A stretch of 64,000 nt of DNA. Origin: Bacillota bacterium. GTDB lineage: Bacteria; Bacillota; Clostridia; Christensenellales; Aristaeellaceae. Location of the stretch: contig JAEZTL010000028.1 in the NCBI GenBank assembly GCA_023421395.1, forward strand, positions 1-64,000, read 5' to 3'. The position numbers were made by a program, and so were the translations under genes. A model generated the notes under the pieces. The model ran no database searches and was not told the origin of the DNA. It was given only the letters and a program-made list of their open reading frames with translations. Shown here in pieces: positions 52,360 through 61,231 of this stretch (its first letter is position 1; each line of letters starts with the position of its first letter).

Positions 52360-53269
52360 GAAAGCCAAACCCTCCCATCGTGCGCATCATGACCACCGTG
52401 ATGATCAGGAAGATCACCGACGTAAACACCGCGATGGCGCTGGCCATGCCGATGTTGTAGTACTTGAAGCCGAATTCGTAAATCACATAGGACAGGTTCG
52501 TGGTGGTATAAGAGGGCCCGCCCTGCGTCAACAGGTTGATGGCGGTGAACGCCCGCTCCGCCGCGAAGATCACGCTGGTCAGCAGCATATAGACCATGGT
52601 GGGCGCAAGCAGCGGGAATTTGATGCGCCAGAAGCACTGCCAGCCGTCCGCCCCATCGATGGTGGCGGCCTCGATGCAGTCCTGGGAGATGTTGAGCAGC
52701 CCGGCCAGGAACAGAATTATGTTCTGCCCCATGTACTTCCAGCCGCATACCAGCACAATGGAAAGGAACGCGGTATTCGGGTCGCTGACCCAGGCATACT
52801 GCTTTAGCCCCAGGCGCGAGAGGATATTGTTCAGCACGCCGTAGGTGGGGTTGTACATCCACACCCAGACGATGCAGATGATCGAGAACGCGAGGATGGT
52901 GGGCATGAAGTACAGCGCCTTGAAAAAGCCCTGCGCCTGGCGGCTGCGCACGTTGAGGAGCATCGTGGCCAGGATCAGCGGCAGCACGATGAAAAATGGC
53001 AGCAGCGCGAGAATATAGCCAAAGGTGTTGCCGACGCCCTCAAGGAACATGGCTTTGCCGAACATGCCCTCATAGTTGCTGAAGCCCACCCACTTCAGAC
53101 TGGAAACGAAGTTCCATTTCACAAAGCTCAGCACGATGCTGTAAATCATCGGCCAGTACTTGAAGATGCTGAAGAAGGCCAGCGCGGGGAACACATAGAG
53201 CATGAATCCCGGCCATTGACGCCTCCCGCGGGACAGTCGCCTTCCGCCCGCCGCCCTGAGTTCTGTCAT
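52343..53269 (-). CDS. Carbohydrate ABC transporter permease, MalF/UgpA type
   Basis: A 308-aa CUT1 permease with the EAA loop (IEAATIDGADGWQCFWRIKFP) and the TQGGPSYTTTNLSYVIYEFGF signature near the end. GGGAGGAAG precedes the ATG. Lies between the binding-protein gene, from which it is separated by a hairpin-containing 105-base gap, and the second permease. Confidence 0.92.
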   Translation of the reverse strand: MTELRAAGGRRLSRGRRQWPGFMLYVFPALAFFSIFKYWPMIYSIVLSFVKWNFVSSLKWVGFSNYEGMFGKAMFLEGVGNTFGYILALLPFFIVLPLILATMLLNVRSRQAQGFFKALYFMPTILAFSIICIVWVWMYNPTYGVLNNILSRLGLKQYAWVSDPNTAFLSIVLVCGWKYMGQNIILFLAGLLNISQDCIEAATIDGADGWQCFWRIKFPLLAPTMVYMLLTSVIFAAERAFTAINLLTQGGPSYTTTNLSYVIYEFGFKYYNIGMASAIAVFTSVIFLIITVVMMRTMGGFGFHEESK

Positions 53270-53317
53270 GCGCTTCCTCCCAGGCCCCGGCCCGAAGGCG
53301 CGGAGCGGTGTTTTCGG

Positions 53318-53356
53318 GCCGTCCGGAAGGCGCCGGGGAAAGCGCCCCCGGACGGC
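53318..53356 (-). other. Intercistronic hairpin between binding-protein and permease genes
   Basis: A 9-bp perfect stem (GCCGTCCGG / CCGGACGGC) with a GC-rich 21-base loop, 18 bases after the binding-protein stop. Same position as the hairpin at 18896-18933 in the other CUT1 operon. Confidence 0.55.
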
Positions 53357-53374
53357 GGGATCAGCGGCTGCCGG

Positions 53375-54613
53375 CTACATGTTGTCCAGCATGGCGTTGC
53401 ACTCCTCTTGAAGCGCGGTCAGCGATTCGACGACGTCCTTGCCCTCCATAAGGATGGCGTTGCGCACGGTGAGCCAGCGGGCGTCGATCTCAAGGCCCAC
53501 GGACCCGCCGGGCCAGCACTCCCACGGACGGGCATACTGAGTCTGGGCGTAGGCCGCCTCCTGGCCGTTCACCATGGGCACCTGGGCGGTGGTCACGCAG
53601 AGATACCCGGTTTTGGTGAAGGTCTCCATGCCCTCCTGGGAAGTCATATACTTCATGAACTCGAATGCCGCGGCTTTCTTGGCATCGTCGGCGGAGAAGG
53701 AAATCATCGCCGCGCCGCCCGCCGGCAGCTGCTTTTTCAGGCCTTCAAAGCCGGGGCACTGGGCGACCTTGAGCTCAAAGGCGGCGTGTTCGCCGAAGGT
53801 ATTGATCTTCATGATGGTGGTGCAGATCATCGCGATGTCGCCGGCGTTGAAGTTGGCGGTCTGCTCCGTGTCGGTAGCCACGGGCGAGTAACCCTTCTTA
53901 TAGAGATCCTGCCACATGGTCAGCGCCTTGACGCAGCCCTCGTTGGTGAAGTCAACCCGCGTCTTGTCCTCGCTGAGCAGCTCGCCGCCCGCAGAGAACA
54001 CCAGCGCCTGGTCGCCCCAGTTGTCCGGCAGCTGGATGGCGATGCCGTAATGGGATGTCTTGCTCTTGATGGTTTCGCTGACCTTGGCCACTTCCTCCCA
54101 GGTGGCGGGAATGTCCGCCTCGGTCAGGCCCGCCTGCTTGAAAATGTCCATGTTGCAGTACATGACCATGTTGGAAACCGCCACCGGCAGGCCGACCTGC
54201 TCGCCGTCCACGTTGCCAAGCGCCAGCATTTCCGGCGTGAAGTTGGCGTAGAGCGCGTCCAGGGCCGCCTTGTCTCCCGTGAGCTGGTCCACGTTAACAG
54301 GGTCCATCTCATTGGCGATGTAGTTGAGCAGGTTGTAGCCGCCCACGAAGATGTCAGGCTTCTCATTGCCCGCCGCCGCGTCGGCGATCATGCTCTGCAG
54401 AAGTTCGAAATACTCGCCCGCTTTGGCGGTGATTTCGATCTTGACGCCGGGGTTCTTCGCCTCAAACTGGGCGACACACTGGTTCAGAATCTCCTCGTTC
54501 GTGCCACTCCAGCGGTGCCACAGGTTCAGCGTGGTCTGCTCCTGGGCGGAAGCTACGCCGATGGAAGACAGCACCATGGTCAGCGCGATCACCAGAACCA
54601 ACAGCTTCTTCAT
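53375..54613 (-). CDS. Extracellular sugar-binding protein, family 1
   Basis: A 412-aa binding protein. Signal peptide of about 23 residues ending GVASA-QE, no lipobox cysteine. The mature N-terminus (TTLNLWHRWSGTNEEILN) and QTANFNAGDIAMICTTI are typical of CUT1 binding proteins. First gene of the minus-strand operon ending with the epimerase at 50712. Its short leader contains a perfect 22-bp palindrome. Ligand unknown. Confidence 0.92.
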   Translation of the reverse strand: MKKLLVLVIALTMVLSSIGVASAQEQTTLNLWHRWSGTNEEILNQCVAQFEAKNPGVKIEITAKAGEYFELLQSMIADAAAGNEKPDIFVGGYNLLNYIANEMDPVNVDQLTGDKAALDALYANFTPEMLALGNVDGEQVGLPVAVSNMVMYCNMDIFKQAGLTEADIPATWEEVAKVSETIKSKTSHYGIAIQLPDNWGDQALVFSAGGELLSEDKTRVDFTNEGCVKALTMWQDLYKKGYSPVATDTEQTANFNAGDIAMICTTIMKINTFGEHAAFELKVAQCPGFEGLKKQLPAGGAAMISFSADDAKKAAAFEFMKYMTSQEGMETFTKTGYLCVTTAQVPMVNGQEAAYAQTQYARPWECWPGGSVGLEIDARWLTVRNAILMEGKDVVESLTALQEECNAMLDNM

Positions 54614-54636
54614 ACGAGACGCTCCTTTCTATCTCC

Positions 54637-54658
54637 CTTTCCGAAGCGCTTCGGAAAG
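54637..54658. promoter_or_regulatory. Perfect 22-bp palindrome, LacI-family-type operator
   Basis: Centre CCGAAGCGCTTCGG, extended by CTTT/AAAG on each side, located 24-45 bases upstream of the binding-protein ATG. The GAAGCGCTTC core is typical of LacI-family operators, but no LacI gene is in the window; a hairpin role in the mRNA is also possible. Confidence 0.55.
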
Positions 54659-54796
54659 AAATTCCAATCAGGCCGGGGGTGTGCGCATGAAAACAAGGCA
54701 TGCAAAACGCTCAAGCATGCGCAAATTCGAGCAAATGCAAATCGGTCGGGAAAGAATGCAATTCATCATCAAATGGTCAAAAATCTTCAAAATTCG

Positions 54797-54825
54797 TTGC
54801 GCGGTATGATGCTATTTGATATTAT
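54797..54825 (+). promoter_or_regulatory. Predicted promoter of the DeoR gene
   Basis: TTGCGC and TATTAT separated by 17 bases, about 95 bases before the start codon. Confidence 0.45.
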
Positions 54826-54922
54826 ATTGGGTGTTCACGCGTTAATCAATAGGCAGAGCGAAAAACGATCGAATTATGAGGACTCGATCAAAAACAACAA
54901 TAAATGAGCAAAGGTGAGCGTC

Positions 54923-55663
54923 ATGTACGAATTTGACCGTCTGAAGGAGATCCTGGCCATCCTGACGCAGTCGAAGTCCGCGTCGGTCAGGATGCTGGGG
55001 CAGAAGCTCTACGTCAGCGAGGCGACTGTCCGGCGGGATCTGAACGCTCTTGAAAAGCAGGGGTTGGTGCGGCGGGTGTTCGGCGGCGTGGTGCTGATCG
55101 AAGGCGACCAAAAAGAAATCCCCTTCTACGCGCAGCTGGCGCAGGGGGACGAACACAAGGAAAACATCGCGCTCACAGCCATCGAGCGGGTCAAAAACGG
55201 CGACGTATTGATGCTGGACGCCTCCAGCACCGTCAGCCGGATGATCCGCCACTTGAAGCGCTTTCAGCGGCTGACCATCATCACAAATTCAGGCATCACG
55301 ATGAGCGGCCTGCAGGAGCTGGACGCAAAGGTCATCATCACCGGCGGGCTGATGATGCGCAATTCCCAGGGCTTCGTGGGCTGCTACGCCGAGGACATGG
55401 TGCGCAGCTTCAACGCGGACCTCTGCTTCTTTTCCTGCGGCGGCCTCTCCGCCGACGGCCGTGTTTCCGACATGATCAGCGAGGAGACCTCCATCCGCCG
55501 CGTGATGATGCGCCACGCCCGGCGGCGCATCCTGCTCTGCGACAGTTCGAAGTTCGGCCGGGAGTGCTGCTACAATCTTTGCACGGTGGACGATGTGGAC
55601 GAGATCATCAGCGATCAGCCCTTCAAGCGGCGGGCCCGGGAGGCGGCGGAGCCCGGGCGCTGA
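54923..55663 (+). CDS. DeoR/GlpR-family transcriptional regulator
   Basis: A 246-aa regulator. The winged helix-turn-helix (VRMLGQKLYVSEATVRRDLNALEKQ split across residues 20-50) is followed by a DeoRC sugar-phosphate sensor domain (VLMLDASSTV, IITNSG, CFFSCGGLSADGRVSD, LLCDSSKFG). ATG 54923 is preceded by AAAGGTGAG; GTG 54914 is an alternative. Divergent from the sugar ABC operon, which it probably represses in the absence of the phosphorylated sugar. Confidence 0.9.
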   Translation: MYEFDRLKEILAILTQSKSASVRMLGQKLYVSEATVRRDLNALEKQGLVRRVFGGVVLIEGDQKEIPFYAQLAQGDEHKENIALTAIERVKNGDVLMLDASSTVSRMIRHLKRFQRLTIITNSGITMSGLQELDAKVIITGGLMMRNSQGFVGCYAEDMVRSFNADLCFFSCGGLSADGRVSDMISEETSIRRVMMRHARRRILLCDSSKFGRECCYNLCTVDDVDEIISDQPFKRRAREAAEPGR

Positions 55664-55671
55664 TCCGGCGC

Positions 55672-55694
55672 AGCGCGGACTTGCGCGCCGCGCT
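55672..55694. terminator. Small hairpin between converging genes
   Basis: AGCGCGG / CCGCGCT stem with a 9-base loop directly after the DeoR gene and reaching the last base before the converging stop. No T-run, so weak support. Confidence 0.35.
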
Positions 55695-56900
55695 CTAGTC
55701 CTGAAAGCGGTTCGCCCATTTGAGCGATTCCATGTACAGACGCATGAACCGTGCGCCGCCCACCGCATCAATGATCTGCTGGCATTCGGCCCGGCTCCAG
55801 TCGCCGGCCTCGCCGGCGACGACACCGTCCAGCAGCCTGCGGCAGGGGTTATCTTCGCCGTTCAGCGCGTCCTTGATCGTTTCCGAGATGGGAAGGCCGT
55901 CCAGAATCCGCCGCATGGGCCGGTTGAGCAGCACATCGATGAAGGAGAAGAGCCCGGTAAAAAAGCAGTCGGGCACATTGTCCTCCTCGCCGTACTCCGC
56001 GGCCAAAAGTTCCATCAGCTTCGCCCGGGACAGCGACAGCTTGATCATCTCCGCGTTTTCCACATTCTGCATGTCCTTGAGCATCATGATGGAAAACCAC
56101 TTGCGAAGCCCCGAAACCCCCAGGTGGGCCAGTGCGTGCCGGAGCGTCCTGATCTTGTGCACAGGCCCGTAATAGACGGAATTCACCAGCTTGAGCAGCT
56201 TGTAGGAGAGGCCCAGGTCTCGTTCGACATGCGCCGCGATGGCCGTGAAGCTGGGCTCGCTTCGGTTCAGCTCCTCCATGACGCGAAAGATATTGACATT
56301 GAGGGAGCCGATTTCCTTGCTGCCGATCACGGAAGGCTTGCTGAAAAAATACCCTTGGAACAGCTCGTACCCCATGCTGACGGCGAGGGTATACTCCTCC
56401 CGCGTTTCGATCTTCTCCGCGAGGAACGTCTTTCTGCCGCCGTACTTTTTGATGAGCCGGAGTTGATCCTCGCGGCGCACGGCCGGGTACTCCACCTTGA
56501 TGATGTCCGCATAGTCAAAGAGCGGGGACCGCTCATCCTCCTGCACGAAGTCGTCCATCGCGATTCTGTAACCCCGCTCGCGCAGCCGCCTGCAAGCTTC
56601 AACGGTGGCCTGGGTGGCCTCCCCGCGCTCCAACACCTCTACCACGACACCCGAAGGCGGCAGCAGAAACGGAATCTCGGTATCGATCAGCGCCTTGGAA
56701 AAATTGATGAAGGCCAACGTGCGGTCGGTGAGGTCTTTCAACCCCATCACCAGAAACGAATTGTAGAGCACCTCGCCCGTCGCCCGGTCGTCATCCATCC
56801 CGGTAAACATGTTCCGGCTGTCCCGGCGGTATAGCAGTTCGTACCCGTACACGCTCGAATACCGATCAAAAATCGGCTGCCTGGCTATGTAGATGTCCAA
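55695..56900 (-). CDS. EAL/HDOD domain signalling protein (YuxH-like)
   Basis: A 401-aa protein. Residues about 1-200 are a degenerate EAL domain: the opening IARQPIFDRYSSVYGYELLYR (in two pieces here) has ELL where active c-di-GMP phosphodiesterases have EAL. Residues about 200-400 form an HDOD domain (LLKLVNSVYYGP, LAHLGVSGLRKW). This two-domain layout is that of YuxH, implicated in regulation rather than catalysis. Single gene on the minus strand; the function here is unknown. It may bind c-di-GMP without cleaving it. Confidence 0.88.
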   Translation of the reverse strand: MDIYIARQPIFDRYSSVYGYELLYRRDSRNMFTGMDDDRATGEVLYNSFLVMGLKDLTDRTLAFINFSKALIDTEIPFLLPPSGVVVEVLERGEATQATVEACRRLRERGYRIAMDDFVQEDERSPLFDYADIIKVEYPAVRREDQLRLIKKYGGRKTFLAEKIETREEYTLAVSMGYELFQGYFFSKPSVIGSKEIGSLNVNIFRVMEELNRSEPSFTAIAAHVERDLGLSYKLLKLVNSVYYGPVHKIRTLRHALAHLGVSGLRKWFSIMMLKDMQNVENAEMIKLSLSRAKLMELLAAEYGEEDNVPDCFFTGLFSFIDVLLNRPMRRILDGLPISETIKDALNGEDNPCRRLLDGVVAGEAGDWSRAECQQIIDAVGGARFMRLYMESLKWANRFQD

Positions 56901-56980
56901 CCCTTACACCATCCCGTCACGCGTCGTCGTGAAGGTGTATACCCCAAGCCCGGTCCCATGAAGCAAGGCGTACACGAAAG

Positions 56981-57003
56981 CCGCGGCGCGTTTTGCGCCG
57001 CGG
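56981..57003. other. GC hairpin in the 257-base gap before the potassium operon's 3' end
   Basis: CCGCGGCGC / GCGCCGCGG stem around a GTTTT-type loop, without a T-run. The gap 56901-57157 otherwise shows only GC-rich sequence and no gene. Confidence 0.4.
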
Positions 57004-57157
57004 CGGCCCGTCAATATGGTCTCTCTCAGGATTTCAAGCCATCCCGGTGACAAACCCCCGCGGCGCACCGCTTCTTTCAACCGCTACGCAGGCCGGCGGA
57101 GGCAGCGCCCGGCGGCCCGCCGCGCCCGCCGCGGGGAGCGCAGGGCAAAAGCAGGCG

Positions 57158-57850
57158 CTACTCCTCCGAGAACCGGTATCCCACGCCTACCTCGGTCAGG
57201 ATGAAGCGCGGATGGGCGGTGTCCTTTTCCAGCTTGCGGCGCAGGTTGGCCATGAACACCCGGACGCTCTTGCTGTCCCCGCCCTCGTAGCCCCAGATCT
57301 GCCGGATGATGAAGTTGTGGGTCAGCACCTTGCCCCGGTTCGCGATCAGAAGCAGCAGCGTTTTGTATTCCGTGGGCGTGAGATGGATCTCGGCGCCGTC
57401 CACCGTCACCCGGCGCTTGTCGTAATCCACCGTCAGATAATCGCGGGAAAACACCGCCCCCGAGGCCTCTGCCGCCATTTTTTGCAGCGCACGCTCCGCT
57501 ACGCGGATGCGGGCCATCAGTTCCCCCATGTAAAAGGGCTTGGTGACGTAGTCGCTGGCGCCGAGATCCAGCGCAGCGATCTTCTCCTTCTCCTGTCCGC
57601 GGGCGGAGACCACCAGCACCGGCGCGTCGGAAAGAGCGCGCATCTCCCGAATCAGTTCGATGCCGTCCCGGTCCGGAAGGCCCAGATCCAGCAGCACCAG
57701 ATCCGGCCGGTGGGAAGAGAACAGGAACATGCCCTCCGCCGCGGTTTCGGCGATCAGCACGGCATAGTTCTCCTTCGTCAGCGAGAGGTCAATGAAGTGC
57801 GAGATATACTTGTCGTCCTCGATAACGAGGATCGTCTTCTTCTCATTCAT
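57158..57850 (-). CDS. kdpE: KdpE-like response regulator
   Basis: A 230-aa OmpR-type regulator. Receiver domain residues are IEDDK acidic pair, Asp in VLLDLGLPD and VTKPF lysine; the winged helix output has LTPTEYKTLLLLIANRGKV and RVFMANLRRKLE. It is closest in pattern to KdpE. ATG 57850 follows GGAGGAAG and overlaps the kinase gene by 8 bases; the frame stays open further upstream without a good start. Last gene of the potassium operon. Confidence 0.88.
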   Translation of the reverse strand: MNEKKTILVIEDDKYISHFIDLSLTKENYAVLIAETAAEGMFLFSSHRPDLVLLDLGLPDRDGIELIREMRALSDAPVLVVSARGQEKEKIAALDLGASDYVTKPFYMGELMARIRVAERALQKMAAEASGAVFSRDYLTVDYDKRRVTVDGAEIHLTPTEYKTLLLLIANRGKVLTHNFIIRQIWGYEGGDSKSVRVFMANLRRKLEKDTAHPRFILTEVGVGYRFSEE

Positions 57851-59204
57851 GCGCTTCCTCCAATGGCAGCGTGAAGAAAAACACCGAACCCTTCGGGCGG
57901 TTGTCCACCACGCCGATCTCGCCGCCGTGGGCCTCGACGATGGCCTTGCAGATGGCAAGACCCAGACCCAGACCCCTGCGCCCATCCACCACGCCGCCAT
58001 CCTGGGTTACGAACCGCTCAAACAGGCGGCCGCGGATGGCCTCCGGTACGCCGTCTCCCGTGTCGGCCACGGAGACCTTCAGGCAGTCGCCCGCTTCGAC
58101 CGACAGCGTTATCCCGCTTCCCTGGGGCGTGAGGCGCGCGGCGTTCTCCAGCAGGTTGATGATCACCTGGGCGATGAGCTTGCCGTCCACGGGAACGGTC
58201 ACCACCTCGTCCGGCAACCGTACCCGGATCTTCCGGCCCCGGAGCAGGCGCTCCGTGTGCTTCACGGCCTCGCCCACCACGTCGTCGATCACCTCGTCCT
58301 GCCTGTGAAGGACAATCTTCTGCTCGCTGATGCGGGTCATGCTGAGAATATTTTCCACCAGGTCGGTCAGCCAGATGATCTCCTCGCTGACATCCGAGGC
58401 CAACTTACGCCGCTCGGCGTCGGTGAGCTGGTCGTAGTTGACGGAGAGCAGGTTGCCCGCGCCGGAGAGGGCGGTCAGCGGGCTTCGCAGGTCATGGGCG
58501 ACAGAGCGCAGCAGCATGCCCCGCTGCTGTTCCCGTTCCATCGCAAGGCGAATGTTCTCACGGTCCATCACCAGACTTTCCCGCTCCAGCGCGACGCCCA
58601 GCTGCGCGGCGGCGGCCTGCAGGATGAGCCGCTGCCGCTTGTCTGCCTCGCCGCTGTCCACCACCAGGGCGCCCAGCGTTCCGGAGGCGCTTTTGACTTC
58701 GTAGCCCCCGCCGGGCGTATCGGGCCCCGGGGCAAAGCGGCATAAAAGCCCCGTTTGTTCCCGGACGAGCGCCTCCGCCTCCCGGATCACGTTTTCCCTG
58801 CCGCTGGCGGACAGGATGCCGGAGGCGAGGCGGTACATGGTCCGGGCGGCGCGCTCATTCTCGCCCGCCAGCTCCATCTCCCGCTGCAACCGCGAGGCCA
58901 CCGTACCGGAGACGATGCCCGTCACCAGGAAAAACGCCAGCAGCATCAGGTCGTTGGTGTTATAGACAATAAAGGTGTAGCGCGGCTCCGTAAAAAGCAG
59001 GTTAAACAGCATGACCGACGCGAGCGCCGCGCCGATGGCGAAGCCCCGGCTGCTGGTCACGACTGCGGTGAACAGCACGCCCAGCAGGAACACCATGATG
59101 ACGCTCTCGTTGTCCACGCCAAAATACCCCATCGCAAGCGATGAGAGCGTGGCCAGCGCCATGATGGCGGCCGTCCTGATCGCATTTTTCGCCGCCTGAA
59201 ACAC
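57843..59204 (-). CDS. KdpD-like sensor histidine kinase without KdpD/USP input domains
   Basis: A 453-aa kinase corresponding to the C-terminal half of KdpD. Residues about 10-105 form the four-helix DUF4118 membrane domain; then a GAF-like region, the phospho-acceptor helix LLRSVAHDLRSPLTALSG, N box INLLENAARL and G boxes ADTGDGVP and GLGLGLAICKAI. The roughly 350-residue cytoplasmic KdpD and universal-stress domains of full-length KdpD are absent, as in several Firmicutes. Stop overlaps kdpE; 15 bases separate it from trkA. Confidence 0.88.
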   Translation of the reverse strand: MFQAAKNAIRTAAIMALATLSSLAMGYFGVDNESVIMVFLLGVLFTAVVTSSRGFAIGAALASVMLFNLLFTEPRYTFIVYNTNDLMLLAFFLVTGIVSGTVASRLQREMELAGENERAARTMYRLASGILSASGRENVIREAEALVREQTGLLCRFAPGPDTPGGGYEVKSASGTLGALVVDSGEADKRQRLILQAAAAQLGVALERESLVMDRENIRLAMEREQQRGMLLRSVAHDLRSPLTALSGAGNLLSVNYDQLTDAERRKLASDVSEEIIWLTDLVENILSMTRISEQKIVLHRQDEVIDDVVGEAVKHTERLLRGRKIRVRLPDEVVTVPVDGKLIAQVIINLLENAARLTPQGSGITLSVEAGDCLKVSVADTGDGVPEAIRGRLFERFVTQDGGVVDGRRGLGLGLAICKAIVEAHGGEIGVVDNRPKGSVFFFTLPLEEAHE

Positions 59205-59219
59205 CTCCCCCGACGGACG

Positions 59220-59876
59220 TCAGTGTCCGTTCCGGTTCATCATCCTGAGAATGTCCTTGTGTTCGCCCGCCACGATTACGTGTTCCCCGGCGGCAAACAG
59301 GTGATCAGCGCTGACAATGGGCAGCACGTGCTTGTCCACGCGGATGCCGATGACATTGATCCTGTGTTCCGTGCGCACCTTCAGTTCGCGAACGTTCCGC
59401 CCGATCCAGTCTGCCGGGGGGGTGATTTCCATTATAGCGTATTCCGGCGACAATTCAATATAGTCAAACGCGCCGTGGGCGGAATAACGCGCCGCCGTGC
59501 GCTGCGCCATGTCCCGTTCCGGAGACACCACGTCGTCCGCGCCGATCTTTTTCAGAAGCCCCGCGTGGATTTCCCGGTCGGCCTTGGCGACCACATGGCG
59601 GGCGCCCTGTTCCTTCAGAAGCGACGTGATCTCCATGGAAGACTGGAAGTTGTCGCTGATGCACACGAAGCACACGTCAAAATTGCGCACGCCCAGCTCG
59701 CAGAGCACATCCTGATCCATGCAGTCGCCGATCTGCACCCTGGTAACCAGCGGCTCCAGGTTGTGTACCGCGTCCTCATCCATATCCACCAGCATCACCT
59801 CGTTGCCAAGCTCCGTCAGCCGGGCAGCCAGGTTTTTCCCAAACAGCCCCGCGCCGATGACCAGCATCGATCTCAT
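59220..59876 (-). CDS. trkA: Potassium uptake regulatory protein TrkA/KtrA
   Basis: A 218-aa cytoplasmic gating subunit for the TrkH/KtrB channel. The RCK_N domain has the NAD/ATP-binding GAGLFGKNLA motif and the acidic VDMDEDAV loop. The C-terminal RCK_C domain (VRELKVRTEHRINVIGI) can bind c-di-AMP in related proteins. It sits between trkH and the KdpD-like kinase, so transport and its sensor system are co-expressed. Confidence 0.92.
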   Translation of the reverse strand: MRSMLVIGAGLFGKNLAARLTELGNEVMLVDMDEDAVHNLEPLVTRVQIGDCMDQDVLCELGVRNFDVCFVCISDNFQSSMEITSLLKEQGARHVVAKADREIHAGLLKKIGADDVVSPERDMAQRTAARYSAHGAFDYIELSPEYAIMEITPPADWIGRNVRELKVRTEHRINVIGIRVDKHVLPIVSADHLFAAGEHVIVAGEHKDILRMMNRNGH

Positions 59877-59899
59877 GAACAGTCCATCCTTTCCCTATC

Positions 59900-61231
59900 T
59901 TACCCCGCGATGATCCTACCCACCGGGTTTTTAAGCTTCGTACCCATTTTGGATCTGGCGACCGCCAGAAATACCGTGAGGCTGCCGACCCGGCCCGCGA
60001 ACATCAGCGCGATGAGCACCACTTTCGAAAGCGGCGGCAACCCGGCGGTGATGCCGGTGGAAAGCCCCACGGTGCCGATCGCCGACAGGCACTCAAAGGC
60101 GGACGCCGTGAGCGGGGCGCCTCCGCCACAGACGATCAAAACGCCGGCAAAGGTCATCCCCAGGTAGATTGCGGCGCCCGTGAAAGCCCGCCGGAGGGTT
60201 TCCGTGTCCAAACGGAAATGCCAGAGGGAGACGTCCTCCCGGTTTTTCAGCGAGGCGAATACCGTCGCCGCGATGACGGCCAGCGTAGACACCTTGACGC
60301 CGCCACCCGTACCCCCGGGCGCCGCGCCGATGAACATGAGCAGCATCGTCACCAGTTTTCCGCCGTCCGTGAGGGAAGCCATGCTCACGGTGTTGAACCC
60401 GGCCGTTCGAGGCGTCACGGACTGGAAAAACGCGTTCAGCACCCGCTGTCCGGCGCTCATGCCGCCAAACACCCCGTCACGCTCCAACAGAAGGAAGAGA
60501 AGCGCACCGCCGAAAAGCAACACAAGCGTCGAAACGAGCACCGCCCGGGTGTGCAGTTTGAGCTTATTCGGATGAAAGCGGCTCTCCAGAAGATCGTTCC
60601 AAACCACGAAGCCGATACCGCCCACCATGATGAGCACGGCGATCGTCAGCACAACCAGCGGATCGCCCGAATAGTCCATAAGCGACGACATCGGCGCCTT
60701 GACGCCCATCAGGTCGAATCCGGCGTTACAGAAGGCGGACACCGAGTGGAACACCGAAAACCAGATTCCCCGGCTCAGCCCGAAGTCGGGCACGAACCGG
60801 ATCGCCAGGATCAGCGCGCCCGCGCCTTCAAAAAAAGCGGTGCCGATCAGCGTGCGCCGGACGAGGCGCACCACGCCGCCCAGCTGCATGGAACTGACGG
60901 ACTCCGCCAGCAAAGATCGCTCCCGAAGGCCGATCCGCCGCCCTACCGCCAACGAAAACAGGATGGCGACCGTCATGAAGCCCAGGCCCCCGGTCTGGAT
61001 TAAAAGCAGGATCACCGCCTGCCCGAACAGGGAGAACTGCGTCCATGTGTCAAAGACCACGAGGCCCGTCACACAGGTGGCGGAGGTGGCGGTAAACAGC
61101 GCGCTCAGAAAGGGAATCGACGCGCCGTCGCGGTTGGCAACCGGCAGACAGAGCGCCACGGCGCCAAGCAGAATGATTAAAGCGAACCCTGCGGCGAGGA
61201 TTCTGGTCACGCCCCAATGCCGCACATCCAT
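59900..61231 (-). CDS. trkH: Potassium transporter TrkH/KtrB
   Basis: A 443-aa ion-conducting subunit with four M1-P-M2 repeats. The filter loops are TSATCVTGLVV, SAFCNAGFDL, PRTAGFNTV and SAIGTVGLSTG, each with the filter glycine. ATG 61231 is preceded by GGGAGGG and overlaps the stop of the upstream gene (TGATG), so the open frame further upstream is not coding here. Length matches KtrB rather than longer TrkH. Confidence 0.92.
   Translation of the reverse strand: MDVRHWGVTRILAAGFALIILLGAVALCLPVANRDGASIPFLSALFTATSATCVTGLVVFDTWTQFSLFGQAVILLLIQTGGLGFMTVAILFSLAVGRRIGLRERSLLAESVSSMQLGGVVRLVRRTLIGTAFFEGAGALILAIRFVPDFGLSRGIWFSVFHSVSAFCNAGFDLMGVKAPMSSLMDYSGDPLVVLTIAVLIMVGGIGFVVWNDLLESRFHPNKLKLHTRAVLVSTLVLLFGGALLFLLLERDGVFGGMSAGQRVLNAFFQSVTPRTAGFNTVSMASLTDGGKLVTMLLMFIGAAPGGTGGGVKVSTLAVIAATVFASLKNREDVSLWHFRLDTETLRRAFTGAAIYLGMTFAGVLIVCGGGAPLTASAFECLSAIGTVGLSTGITAGLPPLSKVVLIALMFAGRVGSLTVFLAVARSKMGTKLKNPVGRIIAG

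Larger units (their letters stand above)
54614..54922. other. 309-base divergent control region, AT-rich
   Basis: No gene seen. It separates the sugar ABC operon (minus) from the DeoR gene (plus) and is clearly more AT-rich than its surroundings. It holds the palindrome at 54637-54658, loose GCAAAT-like direct repeats around 54720-54745, and the predicted DeoR promoter at 54797-54825. Confidence 0.6.

Noticed and set aside
54700..54760. GCAAAT-like direct repeats before the DeoR gene
   Set aside because: Copies are imperfect and irregularly spaced; not enough to call a repeat array or an operator set.
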